Positions 1 through 8,884 are shown, counted from the first letter of the stretch. The stretch is 64,000 nucleotides of DNA from Desulfoluna butyratoxydans (GCF_900699765.1 NZ_CAADHO010000002.1:372001-436000); one strand, 5' to 3'. The notes: generated by a model from the letters alone, not told the origin. Translations and numbers: made by a program.

Positions 1-2
1 TC

Positions 3-260
3 CCCGGCTGCTCCCTGTGCATGGGCAACCAGGCCCGCGTGGCCCCGAACACCACGGTGCTCTCCACCTCCACGCGCAACTTCCCCAACCGCATCGGCGA
101 CGGCGCCAACGTCTTTTTAGGCTCCGCCGAACTGGCCGCCGTCACCGCCCGTTTGGGCAAACTCCCCGACCCCGCCACCTACTTCACCGAGATGGAGGCC
201 CTTGCAGGACGGGAAAACGAGATCTACCGCTTCATCGATCTCTCGGAGGACAAAGAATAA
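3..260 (+). CDS. acnB: Aconitate hydratase B, C-terminal end (partial)
   Basis: Only the last 85 codons are inside the window, and the gene enters from the left edge in frame 3. The first visible residues, PGCSLCMGNQ, contain two of the [4Fe-4S] cluster cysteines of aconitase B, and STSTRNFPNR continues the conserved C-terminal domain. AcnB interconverts citrate and isocitrate in the cytoplasm (TCA cycle). The protein ends with an acidic tail (LSEDKE), as AcnB proteins often do. A repeat remnant and then a strong hairpin with T-run follow the stop codon. The identity is secure although the N-terminal domains are not visible. Confidence 0.93.
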   Translation, partial: PGCSLCMGNQARVAPNTTVLSTSTRNFPNRIGDGANVFLGSAELAAVTARLGKLPDPATYFTEMEALAGRENEIYRFIDLSEDKE

Positions 261-263
261 AAA

Positions 264-354
264 AGCCAGGGGATACATCCCCTGGACCCCAGGGTCGCAC
301 ATGCTCCGGGGCTCGTCCCTCGCCCCGTCACATCTGCTGACGGGCTGCGCCCGT
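264..354. repeat. Intergenic palindromic repeat, delta-module remnant (copy A)
   Basis: This contains CCAGGGGATACATCCCCTGG followed by GGTCGCACATGCTCCGGGG and a terminal GACGGGCTGCGCCCGT. The same pieces, inverted, recur at 35557-35650, 39077-39183, 54505-54605 and 56456-56542. It lacks the GCCTCCGGCGG arm found in most other copies, so it is called a remnant of the same family. Confidence 0.6.
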
Positions 355-361
355 AAGAACC

Positions 362-399
362 AAAAAAACCCTTTTCCGTGTGACGGAAAAGGGTTTTTT
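362..399. terminator. Rho-independent terminator after acnB
   Basis: The arms AAACCCTTTTCCGT and ACGGAAAAGGGTTT flank a two-base loop and are followed by a T-run on the plus strand. An A-run on the other side makes it potentially bidirectional. It sits about 100 bp downstream of the acnB stop. Confidence 0.85.
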
Positions 400-589
400 G
401 ATCCAACATATCGCTGCCCTTCGGGGTGCGAAGCGTAGGGTGCGGCCCCCGCACCGACAGACGCAACGCACGCCTTTACCGCTGGGGTTTACCGTGCTTC
501 ATGGACATAAAAAATGGAAAGGGGAACCAGAATTAATAAAAGGGGAAAAACGACCCATGCTTAGAGAGCCAAACACCGGCCAAAAAAAC

Positions 590-625
590 AAAAAAGCCCC
601 AACAAGTCACCTTGTTGGGGCTTTA
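590..625 (-). terminator. Terminator of the tRNA-Ser transcript
   Basis: The stem AAGCCCCAACAAG / CTTGTTGGGGCTT has a 4-nt loop. Read on the minus strand it is followed by TTTTTTGTTTTTTTGG, a proper U-tract. It lies 11 bp past the 3' end of tRNA-Ser(GCT). Confidence 0.88.
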
Positions 626-635
626 TAAGCTGTTG

Positions 636-725
636 TGGCGGAGAAAGAGAGATTCGAACTCTCGATGGGCGTTAACCCATACGCCCTTAGCAGGGGCGCG
701 CCTTCAGCCACTCGGCCATTTCTCC
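636..725 (-). tRNA. tRNA-Ser, anticodon GCT
   Basis: The reverse complement folds as a class II tRNA of 90 nt with encoded CCA. The acceptor is GGAGAAA paired to TTTCTCC with G73. The D-arm is GGCCGAGTGGCTGAAGGC, the anticodon loop is CTGCTAA (anticodon GCT, reading AGC/AGU), a long variable arm follows, and the T-arm contains GAGTTCGAATCTC. The long variable arm is the serine identity feature. It is the second gene of a tandem pair. Confidence 0.96.
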
Positions 726-733
726 GCATCATT

Positions 734-821
734 TGGCGGAGGAGGTAGGATTCGAACCCACGGAGCTTTGACACTCAACGGTTTTCAAGACCGCCGCCTT
801 CGACCACTCGGCCACTCCTCC
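734..821 (-). tRNA. tRNA-Ser, anticodon TGA
   Basis: The reverse complement gives an 88-nt class II tRNA with encoded CCA. The acceptor is GGAGGAG/CTCCTCC with G73, the anticodon loop is CTTGAAA (anticodon TGA, reading UCN codons), a variable arm is present, and the T-loop is GGGTTCGAATCC. It lies eight bases upstream of tRNA-Ser(GCT), so the two are probably one transcript. Confidence 0.96.
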
Positions 822-945
822 ACTCAAATTCACTCGGACTAATTACCATTAGATCCGGCAGAGGTCAACAGCTTTGTTGGACTATTTCCCCCAAAGGGAA
901 AACAGCCCGGAACCGGCCCCCAAAACCCCTGATCCCTTCTGTGTG

Positions 946-973
946 TTGACATCGAAAGATTTTCGCTTATTAT
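946..973 (+). promoter_or_regulatory. Sigma-70-type promoter, gene at 1194
   Basis: TTGACA at 946-951 and TATTAT at 968-973 are 16 bp apart; a second TATTAT sits at 971-976. Transcription from here would give a leader of about 210 nt before the ATG at 1194. The leader (about 980-1193) is GC-rich and contains CCCGCC...GGCGGGTTTT near 1000-1022, which could act as an attenuator hairpin. No known riboswitch was recognised in it. Confidence 0.6.
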
Positions 974-1193
974 TATGAACTGATGACCCCCCGAGGGGCC
1001 CGCCAGGGGCCTTAGGCGGGTTTTGCCTATCGCCGCGGCTAAAATGTCGGGGAAAGCCCCCGCAGATGGTAAGCCCGGCGTTTTTTCTGGGGCCTGCCCA
1101 TACCCAAAGCAAGGGCCCCACCTTATATGATAAAGAGTCTGTACCTTCTGTCCCGACGGCACGCCGGGCGGAACAACCATTCGGAGATAAATC

Positions 1194-1604
1194 ATGGATC
1201 AAAAGTACGTCGTTGACAAGGACCTTGAAGCAGGCACCCTGACCCTAAAGGAGATGGCCGAGACCGATGTGGGCAAATTCAGCGTCCTCCACCAGGAGAG
1301 CTTTCCCCTGGAGGTCGTGGAGGCTGCCCTGCCCGGGGGTGCCGACGCCCTCATTGCCATGTTCCGCAACCACGACTTCTTCCCCCCCGCCTTCTCCGCC
1401 AACACCCTGGCCGAGGGGATCCTCTCCATGTTCGGGGCAGACGAGAAGACCACCGTCAAGATCGCCTTCTGCGACAACGACGCCCTGGAAAGCGCCCAGG
1501 AAGAGCCCCAGGAGGCCCTGGTCACCGACGAAAAAGAGCTGGTGGAGATCGACAAGCTCTTAGACGACACCGACGAAACCCACCCCCCCGAAGTGGAGCC
1601 GTGA
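1194..1604 (+). CDS. Hypothetical acidic protein
   Basis: A 136-residue protein starting at ATG, preceded by CGGAGATAAATC as ribosome binding site. The N-terminal two thirds looks like a compact alpha/beta domain. The last 45 residues are strongly acidic and low in complexity (many D and E), so probably disordered. No signal peptide, membrane segment or cysteine motif was seen, and I do not recognise the family. It has its own promoter and its own terminator, so it is a single-gene transcript. Codon use resembles the neighbours. Confidence 0.8.
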   Translation: MDQKYVVDKDLEAGTLTLKEMAETDVGKFSVLHQESFPLEVVEAALPGGADALIAMFRNHDFFPPAFSANTLAEGILSMFGADEKTTVKIAFCDNDALESAQEEPQEALVTDEKELVEIDKLLDDTDETHPPEVEP

Positions 1605-1619
1605 TCCGTTTTTAAAGAG

Positions 1620-1653
1620 AAAAAGGGCCGGGGCTTCCGCGGCCCTTTTTTTT
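1620..1653 (+). terminator. Rho-independent terminator
   Basis: The stem AAAGGGCCG / CGGCCCTTT encloses a short loop and is followed by eight T residues, 15 bp after the stop at 1604. Confidence 0.88.
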
Positions 1654-1681
1654 ATGGGCACGCCCCAAAGGGCCCCGCGCC

Positions 1682-1710
1682 TTGACTTGCGGGGGAAAAC
1701 TATTTATTAC
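1682..1710 (+). promoter_or_regulatory. Sigma-70-type promoter for argS
   Basis: TTGACT (1682-1687) and TATTAC (1705-1710) have a 17-bp spacer. It lies about 300 bp upstream of the argS start. The intervening stretch 1720-2006 shows no convincing gene; it contains short open frames without conserved features. Confidence 0.55.
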
Positions 1711-2006
1711 ATAATGTTCTTTTAAAATGGGGCTTTTGGCATGGCGTTTACGCCCGGCCGCACCCAGGCGCAAGGCCCCCTGAAAGCCGGGTGGTCCCTT
1801 GGCGTGCCGAGGCGGCACCCGTATCGACATGAAAAAGGCTGCCCAGGGCAGCCCGCCCGCGCAGGACGACCCACCATGGCGACCTCAATTTCCAGACAAG
1901 GTGCGGCCACACGGTGTTTTGGCAAGCACGCCTCGGTTGTGCTGGGGTTTCCCCGGACCCTTTGGCTGTGCCAGGCCGTCATGAACCCTAACGTAAAGCA
2001 GATCCG

Positions 2007-3665
2007 ATGAAGCAGACAATAAAGACGTTGATCGAACAGGCCGCCCGTGCGGCTTTTGAAAAGGGGGCCTTGCCCTCCGATGCCTTCCCCCCCTTCACCG
2101 TGGAAGAGCCCAAGGTGGAGAGCCAGGGTGACTTTGCCACCAACATCGCCATGGTCATGGCCAAGGCCCAGAAAATGGCCCCCCGGAAAATCGCCGAGGC
2201 CCTGGTGGCCGAGATGGCCCTTGCCGGCAGCATCGTGGACAAGGTGGAAATTGCCGGTCCCGGCTTTATCAACCTCTTCCTGGACAAGGGCGCCTGGCTT
2301 GATGCCGTCACCCGCGTGGAAGACAAGGGCGACACCTACGGCGCCTCCACCCTGGGGGAAGGCAAGAAGGTGATGGTGGAGTTTGTCAGCGCCAACCCCA
2401 CGGGCCCCCTTCATGTGGGCCACGGCCGCGGCGCAGCCGTGGGAGACAGCACCGCCCGCATCCTCTCCTTTGCAGGCTTTGATGTGGACAAGGAGTACTA
2501 CATCAACGACTCCGGTCGCCAGATCCGCACCCTGGGCCTCTCCCTGTTCCTGCGCTACAAAGAGCTCTGCGGAACCCCCGTGGATTTTCCCGAGGACTGC
2601 TACCAGGGCGCCTACATCATCGACATGGCCCAAGGGGTCAAGGCCGACAAAGGCGACTCCCTTCTGGAGATGCCCGAAGACGAGGCCGTGCTCCTCTGCG
2701 CCCGCCACGCCGCCTCCCTGATCCTGGAAGGCATCAAGACCGACCTGGAGGCCTTTGGCGTCCCCTTTGACTGCTGGTTCAGCGAGCAGAGCCTTTACGA
2801 CAACGGCCTGGTCCCCGAGACCATCGAGACCCTCAAGGCCAAGGGCACCCTCTACGAAAACGACGGGGCCCTCTGGTTCAAGACCTCGGAGTACGGAGAC
2901 GAAAAAGACCGCGTCGTGGTGCGAAGCAACGGGCAGACCACCTACTTTGCCTCGGACATCGCCTACCACATGAACAAGTTCGACCGCGGCTACCAGCGCC
3001 TCATCGATGTGTGGGGGGCCGACCACCACGGCTACATCCCCCGCATCAACGCCTCCATCACCGCCACCGGGCACAACAAGGACGATTTCGACGTCATCCT
3101 CGTCCAGCTGGTGAACCTTCTGCGCGGGGGCGAGCCCGTGGCCATGAGCACCCGCTCCGGGGAGTTCGTCACCTTAAAGGACGTGGTGGACGAGGTGGGG
3201 GCCGACGCCGCCCGCTTCATCTTCCTCTCCCGCCACTACGACAGCCCCCTGGATTTTGACCTGGAGCTGGCCAAGAAGAAGACCAACGACAACCCGGTCT
3301 TCTACGTGCAGTACGTCCACGCCCGTATCTCCAGCATCCTGGAGAAGGCCAAAGCAGAGCGGGGCCTCACCGTCTCGGCCGCTCCCATGGAGAGCCTCAC
3401 CCAGCCCGAGGAGATCGCCCTCATGAAGGCGATGCTCCGCTTCCCCGAGGTGGTGGAGACCGCGGCCAAGCTCATGGAGCCCCACCGCATCTCCTACTAC
3501 CTCATGGACCTGGCCTCGGCCTTCCACAGCTACTACAACAAGCACAAGGTCCTCACCGATGATGCCGTGCTTTCTGCCGCCCGCCTGAGGCTGGTGGCCT
3601 CGGTGCGCCAGGTGATCAAGACCGGCCTGGCCCTTCTGGGTGTGTCGGCACCGGAGAAGATGTAA
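2007..3665 (+). CDS. argS: Arginyl-tRNA synthetase
   Basis: 552 residues, the normal length for ArgRS. It charges tRNA-Arg in the cytoplasm. The class I HIGH signature appears as HVGHGRG, just after SANPTGPL at about residue 130. The N-terminal additional domain is present (residues 1-110, with [11 protein letters not shown]), and so is the C-terminal anticodon-binding helical domain ([11 protein letters not shown] and beyond). The KMSK-like position reads [12 protein letters not shown], a typical ArgRS variant. The start is the ATG followed by [10 protein letters not shown]. It is monocistronic or leads a short operon with the SPOR protein, although a terminator separates the two. Confidence 0.97.
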   Translation: MKQTIKTLIEQAARAAFEKGALPSDAFPPFTVEEPKVESQGDFATNIAMVMAKAQKMAPRKIAEALVAEMALAGSIVDKVEIAGPGFINLFLDKGAWLDAVTRVEDKGDTYGASTLGEGKKVMVEFVSANPTGPLHVGHGRGAAVGDSTARILSFAGFDVDKEYYINDSGRQIRTLGLSLFLRYKELCGTPVDFPEDCYQGAYIIDMAQGVKADKGDSLLEMPEDEAVLLCARHAASLILEGIKTDLEAFGVPFDCWFSEQSLYDNGLVPETIETLKAKGTLYENDGALWFKTSEYGDEKDRVVVRSNGQTTYFASDIAYHMNKFDRGYQRLIDVWGADHHGYIPRINASITATGHNKDDFDVILVQLVNLLRGGEPVAMSTRSGEFVTLKDVVDEVGADAARFIFLSRHYDSPLDFDLELAKKKTNDNPVFYVQYVHARISSILEKAKAERGLTVSAAPMESLTQPEEIALMKAMLRFPEVVETAAKLMEPHRISYYLMDLASAFHSYYNKHKVLTDDAVLSAARLRLVASVRQVIKTGLALLGVSAPEKM

Positions 3666-3672
3666 CGTGACT

Positions 3673-3702
3673 TAAAGGCCCCGGCAGCGGCCGGGGCCTT
3701 TT
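3673..3702 (+). terminator. Rho-independent terminator after argS
   Basis: AAGGCCCCGGC / GCCGGGGCCTT with a small loop and TTTT, 8 bp past the argS stop. It may be leaky, since the next gene follows within 25 bp. Confidence 0.85.
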
Positions 3703-3727
3703 CGGACCAACAACCCTTGAGGGAACC

Positions 3728-4444
3728 ATGGCAAACGCGGCAAAGGCAAAACCCAAAGCCCGCCCCCCCTTCATCACCCTGAGCAGCCGGGAGACCCTGG
3801 GCTGGAGCACGGCCCTTTTTCTCCTCTTCGGCTGGCTCTTCTTCCTGGGGGTGCTGGTGGGCCGCGGCAGCATCGAGGTGGAACTCATCCCCACGGCGGT
3901 GCAGCGGGAGCTGGCCGTGATCCCGGACAAACAGGCCGTCCCCCAGCCCGATAAGGAGACCCTGCCCCCGGAGGCCGTACCCCCGGATGTGCCCCTCTCC
4001 TTTTACACCGAGGTCAAGCAGAGCGAAGAGGCCATCACCAAATCCAGCCGCATGACCAAAGCCGACAAAACCGTGCTGGCCCCGGGCCAGGCAGCGGTCC
4101 CCCTTGCGAGCCCCGTGCCCCCGAAGCCCAAGGCCGCGGTCGCCAAGGCCCCCGCCCCGCCCCCGGTGGTGACGGCACCGGCCAAAGCATCGGCCCCCAT
4201 GGCCCCGCCCACCTCCGGGTACACCATTCAGGTGGCGGCCCACATTAAGGAGTCAGCCGCCGAGGCCGAGGCCCAAACCCTTCGCGAAAAAGGGCTCTCC
4301 GCTTACGTCATGGCGGCAAAAAACAACAAGGGCCAGACCTGGTACCGGGTGCGCGTGGGGCATTTTACCCAGCGCGACCAGGCCAAAGAAGAGCTCACGC
4401 GCCTCGCCCGACTCAAACGCAAGGCCTATGTCGTCAAGCTGTAG
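3728..4444 (+). CDS. SPOR-domain inner-membrane protein
   Basis: 238 residues. A single transmembrane segment at about residues 24-43 (LGWSTALFLLFGWLFFLGVL) follows a short cytoplasmic tail. A proline/alanine-rich periplasmic linker of about 120 residues comes next. A C-terminal SPOR domain runs from about residue 160 (YTIQVAAHIKESAAEAE to GQTWYRVRVGHF). SPOR domains bind denuded glycan strands at the division septum, so a cell-division or envelope role of the FtsN/DedD type is inferred. The start ATG is preceded by GAGGGAACC. It lies between argS and gatCA. Confidence 0.85.
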   Translation: MANAAKAKPKARPPFITLSSRETLGWSTALFLLFGWLFFLGVLVGRGSIEVELIPTAVQRELAVIPDKQAVPQPDKETLPPEAVPPDVPLSFYTEVKQSEEAITKSSRMTKADKTVLAPGQAAVPLASPVPPKPKAAVAKAPAPPPVVTAPAKASAPMAPPTSGYTIQVAAHIKESAAEAEAQTLREKGLSAYVMAAKNNKGQTWYRVRVGHFTQRDQAKEELTRLARLKRKAYVVKL

Positions 4445-4527
4445 GAACGGCCGTGCGGCAACACCGATATGACACGCCCGGCACGAGGGAATCGACCCTT
4501 GCCGGGCCGGACAAAGGAATCCTTAGT

Positions 4528-4815
4528 ATGAAGATCACGAAAGAAGAGGTCCTCTACGTGGCCAACCTGGCCCGACTCAACGTGGACGATGCGGACGTGG
4601 AGAAGCTGGCCGCAGAGATCGGGGACATTCTCTCCTATGTGGACACCCTGGAGAAAGCCGACACCGACGGCGTGGAGCCCACCACCCACGCCATCGACCT
4701 GACCAACGCCTTCAGGGAGGATGTGGTGCACACCCACCCCGGTGCGGACGTGACCCTTGCCAACGCACCGGACAAGGAAGATGCGATGTTTGTGGTTCCC
4801 AAGGTGGTGGGTTAG
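4528..4815 (+). CDS. gatC: Asp-tRNA(Asn)/Glu-tRNA(Gln) amidotransferase subunit C
   Basis: 95 residues, the usual GatC size, beginning MKITKEEVLYVANLARL. GatC helps assemble and stabilise GatA in the GatCAB complex, which amidates mischarged Glu-tRNA-Gln or Asp-tRNA-Asn. The ATG at 4528 is chosen over an upstream in-frame ATG because the family starts here and GGAATCC precedes it. The stop abuts the gatA leader, so the two are co-transcribed. GatB is not in the window. Confidence 0.93.
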   Translation: MKITKEEVLYVANLARLNVDDADVEKLAAEIGDILSYVDTLEKADTDGVEPTTHAIDLTNAFREDVVHTHPGADVTLANAPDKEDAMFVVPKVVG

Positions 4816-4830
4816 ATGAAAGGAGAGGCA

Positions 4831-6303
4831 ATGTCACTGCAAGAGATGACCCTGACCGAAGCCCACGGGCTTCTTCGAGATAAAAAGGCAAGCTCCCGGG
4901 AACTCACCGAGGCCGTGCTCTCCCGCATCGAGGACGTTGACGGGAAGGTGGGCGCTTACATCACCGTGGACAAAGAGGGCGCCTTAAAACAGGCCGACGA
5001 AGCCGACGCCCGCCTGGCCAAAGGGGAGGCCCATCCCTTGACCGGCCTGCCCGTGGGCCTCAAAGACCTGCTCTGCACCGAAGGGGTGAAGACCACCTGC
5101 GCCTCCAAGATGCTGGAAAACTTTGTCCCCACCTACGACGCCACGGTGGTGACCCGCCTCAAAGAGGCCGGGGCGGTCTTTCCCGGCAAGCTCAACATGG
5201 ACGAGTTTGCCATGGGCTCCACCACCGAGCACTCCGCCCTTCAGACCACCCGCAACCCCTGGGACCTCACCCGCTTTCCCGGCGGCTCCAGCGGGGGCTC
5301 TGCCGCGGCCGTGGCCGCCGACCTCTGCCTGGCCTCCCTGGGCAGCGACACCGGAGGCTCCATCCGGCAGCCCGCCTCCCACTGCGGCATCGTGGGCATG
5401 AAACCCACCTACGGGCGGGTCTCCCGCTACGGACTGGTGGCCTTTGCCTCCTCTTTGGACCAGATCGGCCCCATGACCAAGACCGTGGAAGACTGCGCCC
5501 TGATGATGGAGGCCATCAGCGGCCATGACCCCAAGGACTCCACCTCGGTGCCCAAAGAGGTCCCCGCCTTCCGCCAGCTCATGAAGGAAGGGGAAGACAA
5601 GGGTCTGGCCGGTATGACCGTGGGCATCCCCGCCGAATACTGGGAGGCCGACGGAGTGGACGCTGACGTCATGAAAGCGGTCACTGAGGCCAAGGCCACC
5701 CTGGAATCCCTGGGAGCCCGCTGCGTGACCGTGGCCCTGCCCCACACCGAATACGCCGTGGCCGCCTACTACGTCATCGCCCCCTCCGAGGCGAGCTCCA
5801 ACCTCGCCCGCTACGACGGGATCCGTTACGGCATGAGCGAGCGCAACGGCGAGGACCTGCTCTCCATCTACAAGACCACCCGGTCCGAAGGTTTCGGGGA
5901 CGAGGTAAAACGCCGCATCATCATCGGCACCTACGCCCTCTCCTCGGGCTACTACGACGCCTACTACAAAAAGGCCTCCCAGGTGCGGACCCTCATCCTG
6001 GAAGACTTTAAAAAGGCCTTTTCGACCTGCGACTTCATCATCTCGCCGGCAGCGCCCACGGCCGCAGGGGTCATCGGCGAAGGCGCCGACGACCCCTTGA
6101 AGATGTACCTCTCGGACATCTTCACCCTCTCGGCCAACCTCGCCGGCATCCCCGGCATGAGCGTGCCCTGCGGGTTCACCGGAAACGGCCTTCCCGTGGG
6201 CCTTCAGCTCCTGGGACGCCACTTTGACGAGGCCACCCTCCTCAAAGCAGCCTGGCACTTTGAGCGGGCCGCAGGCCTTGTGGGCAGGCGACCGGCCCTT
6301 TAA
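4831..6303 (+). CDS. gatA: Asp-tRNA(Asn)/Glu-tRNA(Gln) amidotransferase subunit A
   Basis: 490 residues. This is the amidase-signature enzyme that releases ammonia from glutamine for the GatCAB transamidation. The Ser-cisSer-Lys triad is visible: the lysine in PVGLKDLLC, and the serines in FPGGSSGGSAAA and GSDTGGSIRQPA. The ATG at 4831 has an ideal AAAGGAGAGGC upstream. An in-frame ATG at 4816, touching the gatC stop, lacks one. The gene directly follows gatC; the absence of gatB nearby is a common arrangement. Confidence 0.97.
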   Translation: MSLQEMTLTEAHGLLRDKKASSRELTEAVLSRIEDVDGKVGAYITVDKEGALKQADEADARLAKGEAHPLTGLPVGLKDLLCTEGVKTTCASKMLENFVPTYDATVVTRLKEAGAVFPGKLNMDEFAMGSTTEHSALQTTRNPWDLTRFPGGSSGGSAAAVAADLCLASLGSDTGGSIRQPASHCGIVGMKPTYGRVSRYGLVAFASSLDQIGPMTKTVEDCALMMEAISGHDPKDSTSVPKEVPAFRQLMKEGEDKGLAGMTVGIPAEYWEADGVDADVMKAVTEAKATLESLGARCVTVALPHTEYAVAAYYVIAPSEASSNLARYDGIRYGMSERNGEDLLSIYKTTRSEGFGDEVKRRIIIGTYALSSGYYDAYYKKASQVRTLILEDFKKAFSTCDFIISPAAPTAAGVIGEGADDPLKMYLSDIFTLSANLAGIPGMSVPCGFTGNGLPVGLQLLGRHFDEATLLKAAWHFERAAGLVGRRPAL

Positions 6304-6373
6304 CCCAAACGGGGCCCGGAGGCCGTTTTCTCCTGCCTCCTTAGGCCCCCGACACCCCTTCCGGGAGGTGCCC

Positions 6374-6556
6374 ATGACTGTTGTCCCGCTTAGCGACCGA
6401 ATGAAAAAGGCCCTCTCCTGGGCCGTGGAAGAGAAGAAGGACCATCCGGCCAAAGGCCGCCTCGCCCTGGTGGACGAGGCCGGCATGCGGTTCAACCTCT
6501 CCCCTGCCGAGTCGGACACCCTGGCCCGGCTCCTGGCCGACACCCCCCGGACGTAA
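6374..6556 (+). CDS. Small conserved-looking hypothetical protein
   Basis: 60 residues, starting MTVVPLSDRMKKALSWAVEE, with GGGAGGTG six bases upstream of the ATG. It is mostly helical and charged, with no signal peptide or cysteines. It lies 70 bp after gatA and is closed by a terminator, so it is probably the last gene of the gatCA transcript. I do not recognise a named family; the strong ribosome binding site and the tight fit between gatA and the terminator support it being real. Confidence 0.72.
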   Translation: MTVVPLSDRMKKALSWAVEEKKDHPAKGRLALVDEAGMRFNLSPAESDTLARLLADTPRT

Positions 6557-6566
6557 CCGAAACACC

Positions 6567-6602
6567 AAGGGGCGGCCCTTTTCCTTGGGGCCCGCCCTTT
6601 TT
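6567..6602 (+). terminator. Rho-independent terminator
   Basis: GGGCGGCCC pairs with GGGCCCGCCC with a one-base bulge and is followed by TTTTT. Confidence 0.78.
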
Positions 6603-6640
6603 ATGGCGCCGTGCACCCCGGCGTCTTCTGGAGCCCCCCT

Positions 6641-8515
6641 ATGAGCAAGGTTCGCATCCTCCCTGATATCCTCTCCAACAAAATCGCCGCAGGCGAGGTG
6701 GTGGAACGGCCCGCCTCCGTGGTCAAGGAGCTGGTGGAAAACGCCCTGGACGCCAAGAGTCGCTCCATTGCCATCGATGTGGAAAAGGGAGGCAGGCGCC
6801 TCATCCGCGTGGCAGACGACGGCTGCGGCATGGCCGCCGACGACGCCATGCTTGCCATCGAGCGCTACGCCACCAGCAAGATCTACACAGACGAAGACCT
6901 CTTCAACATCTCCACCCTGGGCTTCCGCGGGGAGGCCCTGCCCAGCATCGCCTCGGTCTCCAAGTTCTCCCTCACCACCCGGGCCCAGGACCTGGATGTG
7001 GGCTGCACCGTGGAGATGGAAGGGGGCAAGGTGACCAAGGTCTCGGAAACCGGGGCCCCCAAGGGGACCCTCATCTCCGTGGCCCACCTCTTCTTCAACA
7101 CCCCGGCCCGGCGAAAATTCCTCAAAGGGGAGGGCACGGAGATGGGCCACATCGCCGACACGGTGTCGGCCATTGCCCTGGCCTGGCCCCAGGTGCGCTT
7201 TCGCCTCACCCACAACGGCAAGGCCGTCAGAAGCTGGCCGGCCACCGACGACTTGCGCCAGCGGGTGGAAGAGGTGCTGGGCCGCGACGTCCGGGGCCAC
7301 CTGGCCGAGGTCTCCCTCACCCGGGGGGAGCTCACCGTCAGCGGGTTTGTCTCCTCCCCGGAGGTGACACGCAGCACCACCCAGAAGATCTTTCTCTATG
7401 TCAACGGACGGCCGGTGAAAGACCGGGTGATCCTCAACTCGCTGCTCTCGGGCTATCGACCCCGCCTCATGAAGGGCCGCTTTCCCATGGGCATGCTCTC
7501 CATCACCCTGCCCTGCGACTGGGTGGACGTCAACGTGCACCCGGCCAAAAACGAGGTGCGCTTTAGGGACGCCTCCTCCGTGGGCCTGGCCGTGGAAGAC
7601 GGGGTCAAGGAGGCCCTGGCCCAGGCCGAAGCCGCCTCCCGTCAGTTCGGCAGCGGACGGCCCGCCACCGGCTTTGTCCCGAGCGCCCCACCGTCCATGC
7701 CCATGCCAAGACGGGAAGACCTCGATGTCCGGGTGGCCGAGCCAAGCGCCCTGTTTGTGGAAGAGCCCGCCGCCCCGGAGCTGTGCTCCCCCCTGCCACC
7801 CCAGGCCTGGGAGGAGGCGGACGCCGAGCCCCTCTACACCCCGGCAGAGCCCACCGCCCCCACCGCCCCCCTTCCCCCACTCCCGGAGGAAGAGACAGAG
7901 CCCGCGGAACCTGCCCCTTGCCCCCCCACAGGGGACCACGCCGGACAGTTCGCACGCCTTCGGATCATCGGACAATACGCCGACACCTACATCCTCTGCG
8001 ATGCCGGAGACGGTCTCATCCTCATCGACCAGCACGCCGCCCACGAGCGGGTGGTGTTCGAACAGCTCAAGGGCCAGGGGAGTGTCCTCTCCCAGCGCCT
8101 GCTGGTGCCCGAAACCGTGGAGCTGGGCTTCCGGGAGGCCGACGCCCTCACCGGCATCCTGGAGGAACTGACCCGGTTCGGCCTGGAGGTGGAGCCCTTC
8201 GGTGGCACCACCTTTGTGGTGAAATCCGTGCCCGCCATGCTGGCCCCGGACGGCATGGCCCGCCTCATCAGCGAAATCGCCGAAAAAATGGTGCGCATGG
8301 GCCAGCGGGATACCCTGGAGCGCTGCCTGGACGAATGTCTCATCCTCATGGCATGCCACGGGGCCATCCGGGCGGGCCAGGCCCTCTCCACCAAGGAGGT
8401 GCACCGCCTCCTCACCGAACTGGACGCCTGCCGGGACCCGTCCTTCTGCCCCCATGGCCGCCCCACCTGGATCCGCTGGAGCACCGGGAGCCTGGAGCGG
8501 GCCTTCAAGCGATAA
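6641..8515 (+). CDS. mutL: DNA mismatch repair protein MutL (endonuclease type)
   Basis: 624 residues. The GHKL ATPase domain is N-terminal, with ELVENALDA, DDGCGM and GFRGEALPSI. A proline-rich linker covers about residues 340-440. The C-terminal dimerisation domain follows. That domain carries the metal-binding nuclease motif DQHAAHERVVFE (DQHAx2Ex4E) and the terminal CPHGRP element, so this MutL is predicted to nick DNA itself, as in bacteria lacking MutH. The ATG at 6641 (MSKVRILP) is preferred over one ten codons upstream because family members begin near this point. A bidirectional terminator follows. Confidence 0.96.
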   Translation: MSKVRILPDILSNKIAAGEVVERPASVVKELVENALDAKSRSIAIDVEKGGRRLIRVADDGCGMAADDAMLAIERYATSKIYTDEDLFNISTLGFRGEALPSIASVSKFSLTTRAQDLDVGCTVEMEGGKVTKVSETGAPKGTLISVAHLFFNTPARRKFLKGEGTEMGHIADTVSAIALAWPQVRFRLTHNGKAVRSWPATDDLRQRVEEVLGRDVRGHLAEVSLTRGELTVSGFVSSPEVTRSTTQKIFLYVNGRPVKDRVILNSLLSGYRPRLMKGRFPMGMLSITLPCDWVDVNVHPAKNEVRFRDASSVGLAVEDGVKEALAQAEAASRQFGSGRPATGFVPSAPPSMPMPRREDLDVRVAEPSALFVEEPAAPELCSPLPPQAWEEADAEPLYTPAEPTAPTAPLPPLPEEETEPAEPAPCPPTGDHAGQFARLRIIGQYADTYILCDAGDGLILIDQHAAHERVVFEQLKGQGSVLSQRLLVPETVELGFREADALTGILEELTRFGLEVEPFGGTTFVVKSVPAMLAPDGMARLISEIAEKMVRMGQRDTLERCLDECLILMACHGAIRAGQALSTKEVHRLLTELDACRDPSFCPHGRPTWIRWSTGSLERAFKR

Positions 8516-8540
8516 AAAGACACTCCCGCCGCCAAAACAA

Positions 8541-8590
8541 AAAAAGGGGCCTGCACCGCCACTCTCTCATCGCGGTACAGGCCCCTTTTG
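8541..8590. terminator. Bidirectional terminator between mutL and csp
   Basis: A 14-bp stem, GGGGCCTGCACCGC against GCGGTACAGGCCCC with one wobble pair, is bounded by AAAA and TTTT. It therefore works for the convergent mutL (+) and cold-shock (-) genes. Confidence 0.88.
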
Positions 8591-8618
8591 GAGTCGATTG
8601 TCCTTATTTTGTCATGTG

Positions 8619-8819
8619 CTACAGCCGCATGACGCTTTTTGCAGCACACCCTCGATCGCTCTCTTCAAGCTCAAAGGAGACCCTCTCCCCCTCCGACAGG
8701 GTACGGAACCCCGGCATGTCGATGGAGCTATGGTGAACAAACACATCGGATCCATCTTCCCGTTCAATGAACCCGTACCCCTTCTTGTCGCTGAACCATT
8801 TTACTGTTCCTTCTGCCAA
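8619..8819 (-). CDS. Cold-shock-domain protein (CspA family)
   Basis: 66 residues, a single OB-fold cold-shock domain that binds single-stranded RNA/DNA as a chaperone. The RNP1 motif is KGYGFIE and the RNP2 motif is VFVHHSS. The initiator is TTG, placed after an excellent AAGGAGGAAGGTG; no ATG or GTG is available in a suitable position. A promoter and a 5'-terminal hairpin lie upstream at 8853-8913. Confidence 0.95.
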   Translation of the reverse strand: MAEGTVKWFSDKKGYGFIEREDGSDVFVHHSSIDMPGFRTLSEGERVSFELEESDRGCAAKSVMRL

Positions 8820-8852
8820 AACACCTTCCTCCTTGTTATGGTTGACTCACGA

Positions 8853-8878
8853 CGCTTTTGGCCAGAACTCCAAAAGCG
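8853..8878. other. Hairpin at the 5' end of the csp transcript
   Basis: CGCTTTTGG / CCAAAAGCG is a perfect 9-bp stem with an 8-base loop. On the minus strand it would start at about +1 of the csp mRNA. On the plus strand it is followed by TTTTTT and could terminate read-through. It may stabilise the csp leader. Confidence 0.6.
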
Positions 8879-8884
8879 CTTTTT

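Noticed and set aside
636..821. Genomic-island attachment site at the tRNA-Ser pair
   Set aside because: No integrase, no duplicated tRNA 3' end and no foreign gene block was seen nearby.
1722..3074. A 450-codon open frame on the minus strand opposite argS
   Set aside because: It mirrors argS codons, has a glycine/valine/histidine-rich shadow composition, no family features and no ribosome binding site. The same applies to long antisense frames opposite gatA, mutL, the phosphomannomutase, acd and the EMO gene.
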